A stretch of DNA of 41,452 nucleotides from Deltaproteobacteria bacterium (lineage in GTDB: Bacteria > Desulfobacterota > Syntrophia > Syntrophales > JAIPED01), in NCBI GenBank assembly GCA_021737325.1, contig JAIPED010000010.1, positions 1-41,452 on the forward strand, in the 5' to 3' direction. Under the pieces are notes generated by a model. That model saw nothing but the letters and a program-made list of their open reading frames with translations, was not told where the DNA came from and made no database searches. This document shows positions 17,496 to 28,979 of this stretch, one piece after another. Positions within the stretch are counted from its first letter, which is position 1; each line of letters begins with the position of its first letter. A program made the translations under genes and the position numbers.

Positions 17496-19466
17496 TTATA
17501 ACCTACCATTAACGATGAATTCAACGACCGAAGGATCGGCCAATGTTGAGATATCTCCGAGGTTGCTAACATCGTTAGCCGCAACCTTCTTTAATATTCT
17601 CCTCATTATCTTTCCGCTTCGGGTCTTGGGGAGGCCATCGGTAAATTGGATCTTTTCTGGGGTGGCAATTGGGCCGATGAGCGTCCGCACATGGGCAACC
17701 AGTTCCTTTTTCAGTTCTTCGCTCTTTTCCACACCCGTCTTGAGGGTAACAAAGGCGTAGATAGATTGCCCTTTGAGATCATGGGGATAACCAACAACCG
17801 CCGATTCGGCAACCTTGCTGTGGGCAACTAAGGCGCTTTCCACCTCGGCCGTTCCCATTCTGTGCCCGGAAACATTAATAACATCATCAATGCGTCCTGT
17901 GATCTGATAGTAACCATCGGCATCTCTACGGGATCCGTCACCAGCCGTATAGTAACCAGGGAACTGCTGGAAGTATGTCTCCGCAAAGCGCTTCGGATCA
18001 CCATAAACGCCACGCATAATTCCCGGCCAAGGGAGCTTAATCGCCAGTGCACCAGAAGCGACTGTCTCTTCCATCTCCTTGCCTTCATCTGTAAGAAGGA
18101 CGGGCCAAACACCAAAGAACGGAGTTGTCGCCATACCAGGCTTTGTTGCTGTAGCACCAGGTAGCGGAGTAATGAGAACACCACCTGTTTCTGTCTGCCA
18201 CCAGGTGTCAACTATCGGGCACTTCCCTTTACCGATTACATTATAATACCAATTCCAAGCTTCGGGATTGATCGGCTCACCAACCGTTCCCAGAATTCTC
18301 AGCGTGGAAATATCCGCCTTCTTAACCCAATCGTCACCTTCCTTCATGATCGCACGAATTGCGGTGGGCGCGGTGTAGAAAATGTTAACTTTATACTTTT
18401 CGACAACCTGCCAGAAGCGACTGATATCAGGATAATTCGGAACACCTTCAAACATGACCGAAGTAGCGCCATTGCAAAGAGGACCATAAACGATATAGCT
18501 GTGCCCAGTAACCCAGCCAATGTCCGCCGTACACCAATAAATCTCGCCTTCCTTGTAATCAAAGACAATCTTATGGGTGTAAGATACATACACCAGATAT
18601 CCGGCCGTCGTGTGCATAACTCCCTTGGGCTTTCCGGTGGAACCGGAAGTATAAAGGATGAAGAGTGGATCCTCAGCATCCATCCATTCAGGCTCACAAA
18701 CATTGCTCGCAGTGGCCATTGCTTCGTGCCACCAAACATCCTTAGCTGCGTTCCAATTACACTTGATCTTGTCGCCAACTCTCTGAACCACCACCATTTT
18801 CTCAACGGAAGGACAGTCCTTTAATGCTCCATCAGCACCGTCCTTTTGAGGAACGGCCTTAGCACCGCGGAAGGTCCCATCGCAAGTTACGAGAAGTTTT
18901 GCGGCACAATCCTGGATTCTATCTCGCAATGAATCCGCCGAAAATCCGCCGAAAACGATGCTATGAATCGCCCCGATACGGGTACAAGCTAACATGGCAA
19001 TGGCCAATTCGGGAACCATCGGAAGATAAAGACAGACCCTATCACCCTTTTTGATTCCAAGCTTCTTCATGACATTGGCAAACTTACAAACATCTCCCAG
19101 AAGCTCTTTGTATGTGAACTTACGCATTTCGGAGGGCTCGTTGCCTTCCCAGAGAATGGCTGTCTTGTCGCCCTTACCTGCTTTAACATTCTTATCCAAA
19201 CAGTTGTAGGAAACATTCAACTTTGCGCCGTCGAACCATTTGACATAGATATCGCCCTTGTTGATGTCAAAGTTGTAATCCAAGACCTTGTCCCATTTTT
19301 TGAAGAACTCCACTTGCTGCGTGGCGACCTCCGACCAAAAACCTTCCGGGTTGCTTATGGACTTTTTGTAAAGGGCCTCATAAGCCTCCTTGCCGCTGAC
19401 ATACGCACCCGCCTTCACCGATTCAGGAATCGGGTACACCTCTTTTAATTCAAACTTCTCCGCCAT
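17496..19466 (-). CDS. acs: Acetyl-CoA synthetase (AMP-forming)
   Basis: Makes acetyl-CoA from acetate, ATP and CoA through acetyl-AMP. It has 656 residues, the family norm. It contains the P-loop-like [11 protein letters not shown] (about 285), the WWQTETGG acyl-pocket motif (about 430), the [12 protein letters not shown] motif, the hinge [13 protein letters not shown], and the acetylatable Lys in [13 protein letters not shown] (about 625). The ATG follows GGGAGGTG. It is monocistronic: a promoter-like pair about 180 nt upstream and a strong terminator directly after it. In this setting it could recapture or activate acetate, or close short-acid oxidation by releasing energy in reverse. Confidence 0.97.
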   Translation of the reverse strand: MAEKFELKEVYPIPESVKAGAYVSGKEAYEALYKKSISNPEGFWSEVATQQVEFFKKWDKVLDYNFDINKGDIYVKWFDGAKLNVSYNCLDKNVKAGKGDKTAILWEGNEPSEMRKFTYKELLGDVCKFANVMKKLGIKKGDRVCLYLPMVPELAIAMLACTRIGAIHSIVFGGFSADSLRDRIQDCAAKLLVTCDGTFRGAKAVPQKDGADGALKDCPSVEKMVVVQRVGDKIKCNWNAAKDVWWHEAMATASNVCEPEWMDAEDPLFILYTSGSTGKPKGVMHTTAGYLVYVSYTHKIVFDYKEGEIYWCTADIGWVTGHSYIVYGPLCNGATSVMFEGVPNYPDISRFWQVVEKYKVNIFYTAPTAIRAIMKEGDDWVKKADISTLRILGTVGEPINPEAWNWYYNVIGKGKCPIVDTWWQTETGGVLITPLPGATATKPGMATTPFFGVWPVLLTDEGKEMEETVASGALAIKLPWPGIMRGVYGDPKRFAETYFQQFPGYYTAGDGSRRDADGYYQITGRIDDVINVSGHRMGTAEVESALVAHSKVAESAVVGYPHDLKGQSIYAFVTLKTGVEKSEELKKELVAHVRTLIGPIATPEKIQFTDGLPKTRSGKIMRRILKKVAANDVSNLGDISTLADPSVVEFIVNGRL

Positions 19467-19645
19467 AATTACCTTTACACCTCCCTAAAGTTGTTTTGCT
19501 AACAAAGTATTGACAGCGCTTAAAACCTGTTGCCAAATTCTAACCGCCAGCCAAATCAGCTTTCCTCTCCCTCGCCATAAACGCTGGAAATCATTAGATA
19601 AATTTACCGAAAATTTCTTTGAAAACACCTCAGTCTCTTGCCGCG

Positions 19646-19672
19646 TCTATATGAGAGCCCATACCGTGTCAA
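19646..19672 (-). promoter_or_regulatory. Candidate sigma70-type promoter for acs
   Basis: On the minus strand TTGACA (19672-19667) is followed after 15 nt by TATAGA (19651-19646). The spacer is short but usable. It would give a 5' leader of roughly 170 nt before acs. No operator-like palindrome was recognised in the leader. Confidence 0.4.
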
Positions 19673-19784
19673 GCGTATTTTTCCCCGGAAAAGCTATTAG
19701 GGAGGCACCTTGTACGGGATTTCGCTCTACTGATGCACAAAAAAGGATGCTCTTTCGGTTTGCCTGAGAGTCTCTAATAAGTCT

Positions 19785-21014
19785 TTATAATTGTGCAGCA
19801 GCATCAATCACAGCTAAAGCCTCCCGGGTTTCTAAAACATCGTGGGCGCGAATGATTCTCGCACCATTTAAAACCGCCAAACAGTGTGCGGCAACCGAAC
19901 CCAAAATCCTCTTTTGCGGATCTTCTTGGGCGGTGAGCCAACCGATAAACGCCTTGCGGGAAGCTCCTACGAGTAGCGGAAGCCCCAGGTGATTCAACTC
20001 TCGCAATTTCTTCAGTATCATGAGGTTGTCTTGCCAGCGCTTGCCAAAACCTATACCGGGGTCTATCACGATGCTACTTTTAGCAACTCCTTCCCCAATG
20101 GCAAAACTGACCCGCTCCCACAAAAACTCCCCAATTTCTCCCATGATATCGTCGTAGTGAATCTCCACTTCCTGCATGAGCCGAGGATGACCCTTCATGT
20201 GCATGAGAACCAAGCCTGCCTGATTGTCTGCAACGACCTTCGCCATTCCCGCATCAAAGCGCATTGCACTGATATCATTTACTATTCTTGCACCACAATC
20301 CAGGGCTCGCCGAGCAATTTCCGCCTTTGTCGTATCGATCGATATAGATAGTTCCGTTTGCTTCCCTAATTTTGTTAAAACTGGATTAAGCCGTCCCCAC
20401 TCTTCTTCCACGCTCACGGGAAGCGCTCCGGGGCGTGAAGATTCCGCTCCGATATCAATGATATCCGCTCCCGCCTCTGCCAACGCCCATGCCCTGGCGA
20501 TACCAATATCTGCCCCCTGAAAGGTGCCTCCATCGGAAAAGGAGTCGGGAGTCAAATTCAAAATGCCCATTATCAGCGTTTTGCTACCTAACGGAATTTC
20601 ACGATCTCTAATGCGCCACTGGCTTCCCCTTGGCTCAAGATTAGCCAACATCATTTCAAGCTCTTGGGCAAGCTGAGGAAGCCCAAAGGGTTGCAGGCGA
20701 AGTTTTTTGCAAACCAACAATATTTGTTTTTTTGTGCCCATCAAGATAACATCGCTATGATTGATGCTACAATCAACAACCCCACGAGCAACCGCCGCAT
20801 CACCACCCACGGAAAGCATTTCCTGCTTAAGAATATTGGCTATCCTACATTCCTGCTTCCTAATTACAATGTTATGATGGGATGTTTTCGAAAACATTTT
20901 TTCCACTCCCTGTTGTTCAACACCCAACAGGGTAAGCCTTTGCCTTGCTTCTTGCTCTGTGGAAAAAAACAACGGCCGAGGCAGGAATTGTGCTTTTGGG
21001 TTCTTCATACTCAT
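19785..21014 (-). CDS. folP: Dihydropteroate synthase with N-terminal extension
   Basis: Condenses p-aminobenzoate with the pterin diphosphate in folate synthesis. The 409 residues are far more than the usual 270-280. The catalytic TIM barrel begins at about residue 145 (MGILNLTPDSFSDGG) and shows GAESSRPGA, SIDTTKAEIA, VNDISAM, MHMKG, DPGIGFGKRWQDN, GASRKAFIG and the closing RAHDV. The first 140 residues form a separate domain of unknown role; long FolP forms of this kind occur in Geobacter-like bacteria. ATG starts exist at 21014 and 21008, neither with a good Shine-Dalgarno sequence. It lies 130 nt downstream of ftsH, a frequent pairing. Confidence 0.94.
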   Translation of the reverse strand: MSMKNPKAQFLPRPLFFSTEQEARQRLTLLGVEQQGVEKMFSKTSHHNIVIRKQECRIANILKQEMLSVGGDAAVARGVVDCSINHSDVILMGTKKQILLVCKKLRLQPFGLPQLAQELEMMLANLEPRGSQWRIRDREIPLGSKTLIMGILNLTPDSFSDGGTFQGADIGIARAWALAEAGADIIDIGAESSRPGALPVSVEEEWGRLNPVLTKLGKQTELSISIDTTKAEIARRALDCGARIVNDISAMRFDAGMAKVVADNQAGLVLMHMKGHPRLMQEVEIHYDDIMGEIGEFLWERVSFAIGEGVAKSSIVIDPGIGFGKRWQDNLMILKKLRELNHLGLPLLVGASRKAFIGWLTAQEDPQKRILGSVAAHCLAVLNGARIIRAHDVLETREALAVIDAAAQL

Positions 21015-21069
21015 TACTCAGGGGGGATTTTTTGCAATGCACCTACTGCTGATGCCGTAGAGGTCGCCT

Positions 21070-21117
21070 CTTGGCAGAAGATGGATTTTCCAAACCCCAA
21101 AAATAATCTCTGCCAAG
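21070..21117 (-). other. Hairpin between ftsH and folP
   Basis: A perfect 9-bp inverted repeat (CTTGGCAGA / TCTGCCAAG) with a 30-nt loop, in the 130-nt gap between the ftsH stop and the folP start. There is no T-run, so it is not a standard terminator. It could be an mRNA processing or stabilising element. Confidence 0.4.
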
Positions 21118-21144
21118 CCAGGCGTTTTGTTGCCCATCCATTTT

Positions 21145-22962
21145 TTATGTGGATGCCCGCTGTGGCAGTTTTAACAGCTCATCTATTTCTATCGCACCGA
21201 GGGTCTCTTTTTCCAGCAATGCCCCGGCAAGACGATGAAGGCTATCAATATTTGCTACAATTATGTTGCGCGCCTTTTTATAGCAATCCATAACAATACG
21301 CTCTACTTCCTGATCTATCCTTTGAGCCGTTGACTCGGAGTAATTCTTGTGTGTGGCCAATTCCTTACCCAAAAATACCTGCTCTTCCTTTTTTCCATAA
21401 CTAAGGGGACCAAGGGGGCTCATCCCCCATTCACACACCATTTTCCTGGCAAGCGTCGTTGCCCTCTCAATGTCGTTGCCCGCGCCAGAGGTCATCGCCT
21501 TGTTGACAATCTCGTCAGCAACACGACCAGCAAGTAAAATGCTGATACTGTTGAGCAGATAGTTTTTCTCATAGGTGTGCTTTTCATCAATGGGTAGTAA
21601 CTGCGTGAGCCCGAGGGCTCTGCCACGGGGAATAATGGTAACCTTGTGAATGGGATCCGCCCCTGGAAGAAGTTTTGCCACCAGAGTATGTCCTGATTCG
21701 TGGTAGGCGGTGTTTCTTTTTTCCTCCTCGCTGATAACCATCGTCCGCCGCTCCGCCCCCATCATTACTTTATCCTTGGCGTATTCGAAATCTGCCATGG
21801 AAACGGTCTCGCGATCACCCCTTGCGGCAAAAAGAGCCGCCTCATTCACCAGATTGGCGATATCGGCTCCAGAAAAACCGGGAGTGCCACGAGCAATGAC
21901 ATCAAATGAAACATCAGCGGCAAGCGGAACTTTGATAGCATGAACCGCGAGTATCTGTTCGCGCCCCTTAACATCGGGAAGAGACACGACCACCTGCCGA
22001 TCAAACCTGCCGGGACGCAACAGCGCGGGGTCCAAAACATCGGGGCGATTGGTCGCCGCCACCATAATAACCCCATCGTTGGATTCAAACCCATCCATCT
22101 CTACAAGAAGCTGATTTAGCGTTTGCTCCCTCTCGTCATGCCCTCCGCCAAGACCAGCGCCACGGTGACGACCAACCGCATCTATCTCATCCACAAAGAT
22201 AATACACGGAGCATGCTTTTTCCCTTGCTCAAATAAATCTCTCACCCTAGAGGCGCCAACTCCAACAAACATCTCCACAAAGTCGGAACCGCTGATAGAA
22301 AGGAACGGAACACCCGCTTCCCCTGCAATTGCTCGCGCCAACAGGGTTTTGCCGGTCCCAGGAGAGCCGACAAGCAATACACCTTTAGGAATTTTGCCGC
22401 CTAAACGGGTAAATTTTTTAGGATCGCGAAGAAAATCGATGACCTCTTCTAATTCCGCTTTTGCCTCGGCAATGCCCGCAACATCCGCAAATGTTACCTT
22501 GTTCCCCTTGCTGGAATCGATGAGACGCGCCTTACTTTTGCCAAAGCTCATCGCTTTGCCTCCACCGCCTTGCATTTGGCGCATGAAAAAGAGCCATACC
22601 CCTATCAAGAGAATGATGGGAAACCAGGAAATTAGGACCGTCATATACCAAGGGGAATCATCCACAGGCTTTGCCGCAATACGAACCCCATTTTTTTGCA
22701 ACAGTTCAACAAGCCCTGCGTCTCGCTCTGGTGCATAGGTTTTAAAGGTGTTTTTCCCTTCGCGGTACTTCCCTTCAATGGCATCGCCTTGCATCGTAAC
22801 TTCCACAACATTCCCCGATTTAACATGATCGATAAACTGGGAATAAATTATATTCTCCTGCTTACTCTTCGTTTGTTGTGGTTGTGCAAAAAGATGATAC
22901 AACGACACAACTATCAGGCAAATGACTAACCAAAGTGCTATGTTCCTCGAAACTGGTTTCAA
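21145..22962 (-). CDS. ftsH: ATP-dependent zinc metalloprotease FtsH
   Basis: Membrane-bound AAA+ protease that degrades misfolded membrane proteins and regulators. I choose the TTG at 22962, eight to nine bases after GGAAAGGA, giving 605 residues and the typical N-terminus with a helix at residues 6-25. A second helix (about 105-125) follows the periplasmic domain. The AAA domain has Walker A GSPGTGKT, Walker B IIFVDEID and the SRH RPGRFDR. The zinc site is HESGH, with a downstream Asp in the M41 domain. The short C-terminal tail ends soon after the coiled helix. It is followed by folP. Confidence 0.96.
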   Translation of the reverse strand: MKPVSRNIALWLVICLIVVSLYHLFAQPQQTKSKQENIIYSQFIDHVKSGNVVEVTMQGDAIEGKYREGKNTFKTYAPERDAGLVELLQKNGVRIAAKPVDDSPWYMTVLISWFPIILLIGVWLFFMRQMQGGGGKAMSFGKSKARLIDSSKGNKVTFADVAGIAEAKAELEEVIDFLRDPKKFTRLGGKIPKGVLLVGSPGTGKTLLARAIAGEAGVPFLSISGSDFVEMFVGVGASRVRDLFEQGKKHAPCIIFVDEIDAVGRHRGAGLGGGHDEREQTLNQLLVEMDGFESNDGVIMVAATNRPDVLDPALLRPGRFDRQVVVSLPDVKGREQILAVHAIKVPLAADVSFDVIARGTPGFSGADIANLVNEAALFAARGDRETVSMADFEYAKDKVMMGAERRTMVISEEEKRNTAYHESGHTLVAKLLPGADPIHKVTIIPRGRALGLTQLLPIDEKHTYEKNYLLNSISILLAGRVADEIVNKAMTSGAGNDIERATTLARKMVCEWGMSPLGPLSYGKKEEQVFLGKELATHKNYSESTAQRIDQEVERIVMDCYKKARNIIVANIDSLHRLAGALLEKETLGAIEIDELLKLPQRAST

Positions 22963-23092
22963 AAATGTGTATCCTTTCCGTAAAATTTTCTTGCACCTAT
23001 AACGAAGCAAGTCTTGTTTTCAAACCATTTCTGCACCACTAATAGCTATTCATTCGCAACCCCCTTGGCAAGGGCCATAGAATAATAACCTG

Positions 23093-24208
23093 CTATTCCT
23101 GCAAGGAAAACCTCCTCATACTGACGGAAAGCAACACCCCGACACAAATGAAAACAACTAACAAAGAGGATCCGCCGTAGCTCATAAACGGTAGCGGAAT
23201 TCCCACCACGGGCAATAACCCTAGGACCATGCCGATGTTGATAACGCTTTCCCAAAAAATTATTGCCGTTGCCCCCATGGCTAAAAGTGAGCCCAAATAG
23301 TCCCTAGAGGCATAGGTGATTTTTATCCCTGAGAGAATTATGTGCAATAGTAGCAACAGCAACAAGATAGCCCCGAGGAAACCCCACTCCTCGGCAAACA
23401 CCGAAAAAACAAAATCGGTATGTTGCTCGGGCAAAAACTGAAGCTTAGTTTGGGAACCCTCCATGAAGCCCTTTCCCAAAATTTGTCCCGATCCAGCGGC
23501 AATGATTGATTGAGTAATGTGATACCCCGATCCAAAGGGATCGCGCGAGGGGTCTAAAAAAGTCATTATCCTGATTTTCTGGTAGTCTTTTAGTAGAAAC
23601 CACAAAAAAGGCATGGCGCAAACGGAAAGCAAGGAAAAAATGATCGTTTCCTTTTTCTTAAGGCCAACAACAATCAACATTGAGAGAAAAATTAGCAGAA
23701 TCATAATTGCTGTCCCCAGATCTGGTTGTTTTAACACCAGCCAGAAGGGAATCATCAAAAGCAAGAGCGGCTTAATAAGCTCCTTAAAACCATACCCTCC
23801 CTTTTGCTTATTATCAGAGACATACTTCGCCAAAACAAAAACCATGGCAATTTTCATAAACTCCGATGGTTGTATCGAAACACCAAAAAAATTGAGCCAG
23901 CGTTGTGAACCCCTGGATTCATGACCAACGAAGTCCACCATTGCCAACAGAATAATTGCCAGTACATAGATGAGGTATGAGTAACGACCAATGGTACGAT
24001 AGTCAATGCTAATTAGAATGATTAGCAAGATAAAAGCTATTCCTGCCCATCTTAATTGTTTTAGATAGAAGGGGGTCTGTTCCACCCCCGGAGCGATGAC
24101 CCCCGTGGAAAAAATATTAACCACTCCAATTATCGTGCAGAGCAGGGTTACAAACAGTAATGACCAGTTAAGATCCGTAAAGAGTCTTCTATCTATTTTG
24201 ATTGCCAT
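23093..24208 (-). CDS. rodA: Peptidoglycan glycosyltransferase RodA
   Basis: SEDS-family polymerase of the elongation complex. It has 371 residues and ten membrane helices. Family marks are GSQRWLNFFGVSIQPSEFMK at about residue 100, the conserved QPDLGTA (catalytic Asp region) near 165, the long loop DPSRDPFGSGYHITQS, LPEQHTDFVFSVFAEEWG, and the terminal PLPFMSYGGSS. The ATG follows GAGGAGGAAC. It is the last gene of the mreBCD-mrdA-rodA operon, 32 nt after mrdA, its transpeptidase partner. Confidence 0.96.
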   Translation of the reverse strand: MAIKIDRRLFTDLNWSLLFVTLLCTIIGVVNIFSTGVIAPGVEQTPFYLKQLRWAGIAFILLIILISIDYRTIGRYSYLIYVLAIILLAMVDFVGHESRGSQRWLNFFGVSIQPSEFMKIAMVFVLAKYVSDNKQKGGYGFKELIKPLLLLMIPFWLVLKQPDLGTAIMILLIFLSMLIVVGLKKKETIIFSLLSVCAMPFLWFLLKDYQKIRIMTFLDPSRDPFGSGYHITQSIIAAGSGQILGKGFMEGSQTKLQFLPEQHTDFVFSVFAEEWGFLGAILLLLLLLHIILSGIKITYASRDYLGSLLAMGATAIIFWESVINIGMVLGLLPVVGIPLPFMSYGGSSLLVVFICVGVLLSVSMRRFSLQE

Positions 24209-24240
24209 GGGCGTTCCTCCTCGGCGAACGGTAAAACATG

Positions 24241-26064
24241 CTATTGCAGTTGCACTTTTTTGCGCTCAATATACGATTCGATAATGTTGCGGACAAGCGG
24301 AGCAGCAACCGCGCCACCATGACCTGCATTTTCCATAATCACCACTGCAACAATTTCGGGATTTTGACATGGTGCATACGCGGCAAACAAGGCGTGATCT
24401 TCAACTATATAACGCGCCTTTTTCTCCCCTCTGGGCATACTTACCACCTGCGCCGTTCCCGTTTTGCCACACACTTCTACTGTGGACATCTTGGCAAGTG
24501 CGCCCGTGCCACCAAGATCGTTTACTACACCCCATAGGCCCATACGAATAGCCGCCATGGTCTCGTTGCTTATACCAGTTTCACCCATCTTTTTTGGGGG
24601 AAATTCAGTAATGATATCGCCGCTTAACGAGGTTATCTTTTTGACAATTTGAGGCATCCACAGCGTTCCACCATTAGCGATGGCAGCGTAGGCAACGGCC
24701 AGTTGGAGCGGTGTCACCGTATTGTAGCCTTGCCCAATAGTAACGGAAACGGTGTCTCCCACAACCCACGAGCGACGGAACCGTGTAAACTTCCACTCCC
24801 TTGTAGGAACTATGCCTTTTCTTTCTCCCTCTATATCCACACCCGTCAAAGATCCAAACCCGTATCTTTGGGCATATTTTGCTATCGCGTCCACAGTAAG
24901 GCTTTTAGCGAGGCTGTAAAAATAAACATCACACGATTCCACGATGGCACGATGGAGATCCACCCTACCGTGTCCTTCTTTTTTCCAACACCGAAAAACA
25001 TTATCCCCTATTTCCAGTGAGCCGCGACAGTAAACTGAGGTGTTAGTTTCTACAATTTTTTCCTCTAAAGCCGCTGTGGCGATGAAAGGCTTATACAACG
25101 ATGCGGGAGGATAAAGACCCGCAACAGCGCGGTTGTTGAGTGGGTTTCCCGAAGAAGATAGCAGTTTCTTCCATTCTTTTTCGGAAATTCCCGTGATGAA
25201 TTTATTAGGATCGAATGATGGGCTATTTACCATAGCAATGATTGCTCCGTTGTTCACATCCATGACTATGGCAACACCTCTCCGATAGCGAAAGGCTTCA
25301 TAGATTTCCGCTTGCAAATCAGCATCAATATTAAGGACAACATTATGCCCCGCAACGGGAGGAACCGTTCCTAGAATCCTCGTCCCTTTTCCCTTTACAT
25401 TAACTTCTATCTGCTCCGCACCATCGCGCCCTTTCAAGATCAAATCCCGGTATTTTTCTATCCCCTTTTTCCCAACGATGCTCCCCATCCTGTATCCGTA
25501 ATAATTATCTCCAGACATCTCCTCACGACTGATTTCTCCCAAATAACCAACTATATGCGCCATTGCCTCGCCGTATTGATAAACCCGTGTGGGGGCAACT
25601 TCTATGGAAACTCCAGGAAGCTCATTCGACATCGCTTCGATCCTCCCGATATGTAGTCGGGAGATATTTTTTACCAGCCGTACAGGTTCATTGCCACGAC
25701 CTTCTTGCGTTAAATCCTCCAAGGAAAAGGGTGGTTGTTCGGGAGCAAATATATCCTTAAAAATTTGCCATGTCTTTTCCTTATCGGTTCCCGCAACGGG
25801 AAAATAGACAAGGTTATAAGCTGGCCGGTTAATCGCAATGGGCCTGCTATGAACATCCAGAATAATCCCCCTAACAGCCAGTAGGCTTCGCTCACGAACA
25901 GCATTGGTCAGAGATTTTTCCAGAAACTCGTTACCCTGTATAATTTGCAAAAACACCAATCTGAGAAAAATAATAGAAAAGGCGACAATGATCAAAACTA
26001 TGGTGTAGCGTTTTTCCCTTCTATAGGCGGAAGGGTCGTGGTCTCTTACTTCACTGCGGCGCAC
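24241..26064 (-). CDS. mrdA: Penicillin-binding protein 2 (transpeptidase)
   Basis: Elongation-specific DD-transpeptidase that pairs with RodA. It is 607 residues from the GTG at 26064 (AGAGGT upstream); the track start is longer. An N-terminal anchor helix at about 20-38 is followed by the PBP dimerisation domain. The penicilloyl serine motif is SLYK in PPASLYKPF, the second motif is SCD in VESCDVYFYS, and the third is KTG in VCGKTGTAQV. All three catalytic motifs are intact. Its start overlaps the end of mreD by 14 nt, indicating translational coupling. Confidence 0.96.
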   Translation of the reverse strand: MRRSEVRDHDPSAYRREKRYTIVLIIVAFSIIFLRLVFLQIIQGNEFLEKSLTNAVRERSLLAVRGIILDVHSRPIAINRPAYNLVYFPVAGTDKEKTWQIFKDIFAPEQPPFSLEDLTQEGRGNEPVRLVKNISRLHIGRIEAMSNELPGVSIEVAPTRVYQYGEAMAHIVGYLGEISREEMSGDNYYGYRMGSIVGKKGIEKYRDLILKGRDGAEQIEVNVKGKGTRILGTVPPVAGHNVVLNIDADLQAEIYEAFRYRRGVAIVMDVNNGAIIAMVNSPSFDPNKFITGISEKEWKKLLSSSGNPLNNRAVAGLYPPASLYKPFIATAALEEKIVETNTSVYCRGSLEIGDNVFRCWKKEGHGRVDLHRAIVESCDVYFYSLAKSLTVDAIAKYAQRYGFGSLTGVDIEGERKGIVPTREWKFTRFRRSWVVGDTVSVTIGQGYNTVTPLQLAVAYAAIANGGTLWMPQIVKKITSLSGDIITEFPPKKMGETGISNETMAAIRMGLWGVVNDLGGTGALAKMSTVEVCGKTGTAQVVSMPRGEKKARYIVEDHALFAAYAPCQNPEIVAVVIMENAGHGGAVAAPLVRNIIESYIERKKVQLQ

Positions 26065-26542
26065 TGTGTAACCTCTTTTCCACACCTGCAATTAAGCGGA
26101 AAAATGGTGTTACTACCAGACAGAGAATCAGCGCCTGTAACCCATAGACAATAAGAGTAGATAAAACCTCAGCTGTCGTAAAAATCTCTAGACATAGCAG
26201 TGCCATGATTGCTGTTTTGAGCATAATCGCAAGCAAGACCAGATAATACTTGCCATAGGCGTGGTCGCTTAAAACTACTTCCAGCGCGATAGCCACAAGA
26301 AAAATGGATAAATAGGTAACACTGTAAAGCCCATAAAATGGGGAGTAGATCCAATCAACAAAAATGCCGAGAATCAGCGCCAGGAACATGCCACGAACAT
26401 TCTCCCACTGCCAACTCGCGTAGAGCACCAATAAAAGAGGCAAATCCAAGGGTAGGGGATAGGGAATGAGTCGCTCTAAAAAAATATTCTGTAATAAAAC
26501 AAATAAAAACGAAAAAATGAGAATTACAACATACGGAACCAT
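26051..26542 (-). CDS. mreD: Rod shape-determining protein MreD
   Basis: Small membrane component of the elongasome. Its 163 residues have about five hydrophobic helices. The sequence is weakly conserved, as usual for MreD, but the pattern RGMFLALILGIFVDWIYSPF, cut after the conserved GxxxD, is characteristic. It lies 5 nt after mreC and overlaps mrdA by 14 nt, so position and length support the call. Confidence 0.9.
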   Translation of the reverse strand: MVPYVVILIFSFLFVLLQNIFLERLIPYPLPLDLPLLLVLYASWQWENVRGMFLALILGIFVDWIYSPFYGLYSVTYLSIFLVAIALEVVLSDHAYGKYYLVLLAIMLKTAIMALLCLEIFTTAEVLSTLIVYGLQALILCLVVTPFFRLIAGVEKRLHSAPQ

Positions 26543-26547
26543 TCTGA

Positions 26548-27363
26548 TTATTCCCCTGTAAGAACAATAATTTCTTCCAACTTGGAAAAATCCACAGCGG
26601 GGCGCAAGACAACGCGCAGGGAAAGCGCGCTATCTTGCCTTTCCACTGTAGCGACACTTCCGAGAACAAGTCCTTTAGGAAACACTCTATCAAGACCAGA
26701 AGAGAGCACCAACTCTCCTTCAATGACGCTATCTTCCAAGGAGACATATTTTATGCGGCACTTTTGGGGTGATATCCCTTGAACCACTCCTGTGGTGCGG
26801 CTATCCTGCAACACAACATCCACATTGCTACGAAAATCGGTGATTAACAGTACCTGGGAAGAATGCCATGAGGTTTCAATAACCCTACCGACGAGACCTT
26901 CAACACTAATAACGGGCATTCCGTTATCAACTCCCGCCTTGATTCCCTTGTCTATTGTTATTGTCCTGGCAGTGGGAGTGATTGTCCTGGCGATTACCCT
27001 CGCTCCTGTATACTCTCGTCCCCTTAACTCTTTCAGTGCCAGCAGTCTTTGTAGCCGCTGTAACTCCTTCTCCTTTTCTCGGGCCAAGACTATCTGATTT
27101 TTAAACTCGGAATTTTCCCTTTGAAGACGCTCATTTTCTGCGGTGAGCCCCACCAGAAAGATGTAGCGCTCCCAAACATTATTAGTTGCCTCAAAAACGG
27201 ACTGGACACCTCTTTTGCAAGGAAAAGCGGCTTCGTTAAGAATAAAACTAAAAAGACCTTCTTTTTTATTGATGGGGGCAAGCACAGCCGCAAGGAAAAC
27301 CACCACTAACAATGTGGTGGCAATTACCCAAAAACCGAACTTCCCGCGGTTGCGTAAGCGCAT
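26548..27363 (-). CDS. mreC: Rod shape-determining protein MreC
   Basis: Periplasmic scaffold that activates the RodA-PBP2 pair. The 271 residues start from the ATG at 27363; a GTG one codon upstream is the alternative. One N-terminal membrane helix (about 10-32) is followed by a coiled coil around LTAENERLQRENSEFKNQ (about 73-110). The beta-rich MreC domain then shows ARTITIDKGIKAGVDNGMPV and GLVGRVIE. The gene is between mreB and mreD in the expected order, with all three reading the same way. Confidence 0.94.
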   Translation of the reverse strand: MRLRNRGKFGFWVIATTLLVVVFLAAVLAPINKKEGLFSFILNEAAFPCKRGVQSVFEATNNVWERYIFLVGLTAENERLQRENSEFKNQIVLAREKEKELQRLQRLLALKELRGREYTGARVIARTITPTARTITIDKGIKAGVDNGMPVISVEGLVGRVIETSWHSSQVLLITDFRSNVDVVLQDSRTTGVVQGISPQKCRIKYVSLEDSVIEGELVLSSGLDRVFPKGLVLGSVATVERQDSALSLRVVLRPAVDFSKLEEIIVLTGE

Positions 27364-27391
27364 CACCCTTCCATTAGTTAGCCGTATCCAG

Positions 27392-28453
<1,062 letters not shown>

Positions 28454-28577
28454 TTAGTTGTAACAATTAAAAGCAAGCACTGTTCTTGCGCCGTAGCGGA
28501 CAAGCACCCGTTGCCCCTACCAGAGAGCGGAGCGACGGCATCGGCTATGTTGCCCCCAACGGTGTTGCTGGCAAGCG

Positions 28578-28976
28578 TTAACCTATGCCCATTTCTTCCA
28601 TGAGGAACTCGTTGTACTCTTCCGCAGTTAAAAGCTCCGACAGCTCGCCCTTATCCTTCATCTCAATGACTACTATCCAACCTGCCTCGTGAGGATCACT
28701 GTTCAAAATGCCGATATCATCAAAGAGGTCTTCGTTGACGCTCACTATTTCACCTGTTACGGGCGCGACGAGATCAACAACACCACGAGCATTTTCCAAA
28801 GAGCCAAAAGCCTCATCTCTCTCGATGCTAAATCCAACATCCATCATGTCAATACCTAGAACCTCTCCAATCTGTCCCTGGGCGTAATCAGTGATGCCGA
28901 TTGTGGCAATATCATCTTCAACGCTAACCCACATGTGCTCCCGCGAAAAAAACATATTCTCCGAGAATGTTCCCAT
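28578..28976 (-). CDS. gcvH: GcvH-like protein lacking the lipoyl lysine
   Basis: The 132 residues align end to end with glycine cleavage H protein, including the FSREHMWV start, the central GFSIERDEAFGSLE strand, APVTGEIVSVNE and the C-terminal LTAEEYNEFL helix. The lipoyl lysine, normally in ESxKA, is Arg64 here (ENARGVVDL, codon CGT at 28787-28785). A lipoamide arm therefore cannot form at the usual place. No gcvT or gcvP lies nearby. The ATG follows GGAGAT, three bases after the peptidase stop. The frame is intact and conserved, so it seems to be a working protein with a changed role rather than a decayed gene. Confidence 0.88.
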   Translation of the reverse strand: MGTFSENMFFSREHMWVSVEDDIATIGITDYAQGQIGEVLGIDMMDVGFSIERDEAFGSLENARGVVDLVAPVTGEIVSVNEDLFDDIGILNSDPHEAGWIVVIEMKDKGELSELLTAEEYNEFLMEEMGIG

Positions 28977-28979
28977 TTT

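Noticed and set aside
19695-19790. Possible glycine riboswitch on the minus strand: the ACTCTCAGGCAAACCG stretch resembles the 3' half of the glycine aptamer.
   Set aside because: The 5' half (GGAGAG ... CCGAAGG) is missing on the upstream side, which is the end of folP. The stretch also lies before the likely acs promoter. Probably chance or part of a weak folP terminator.
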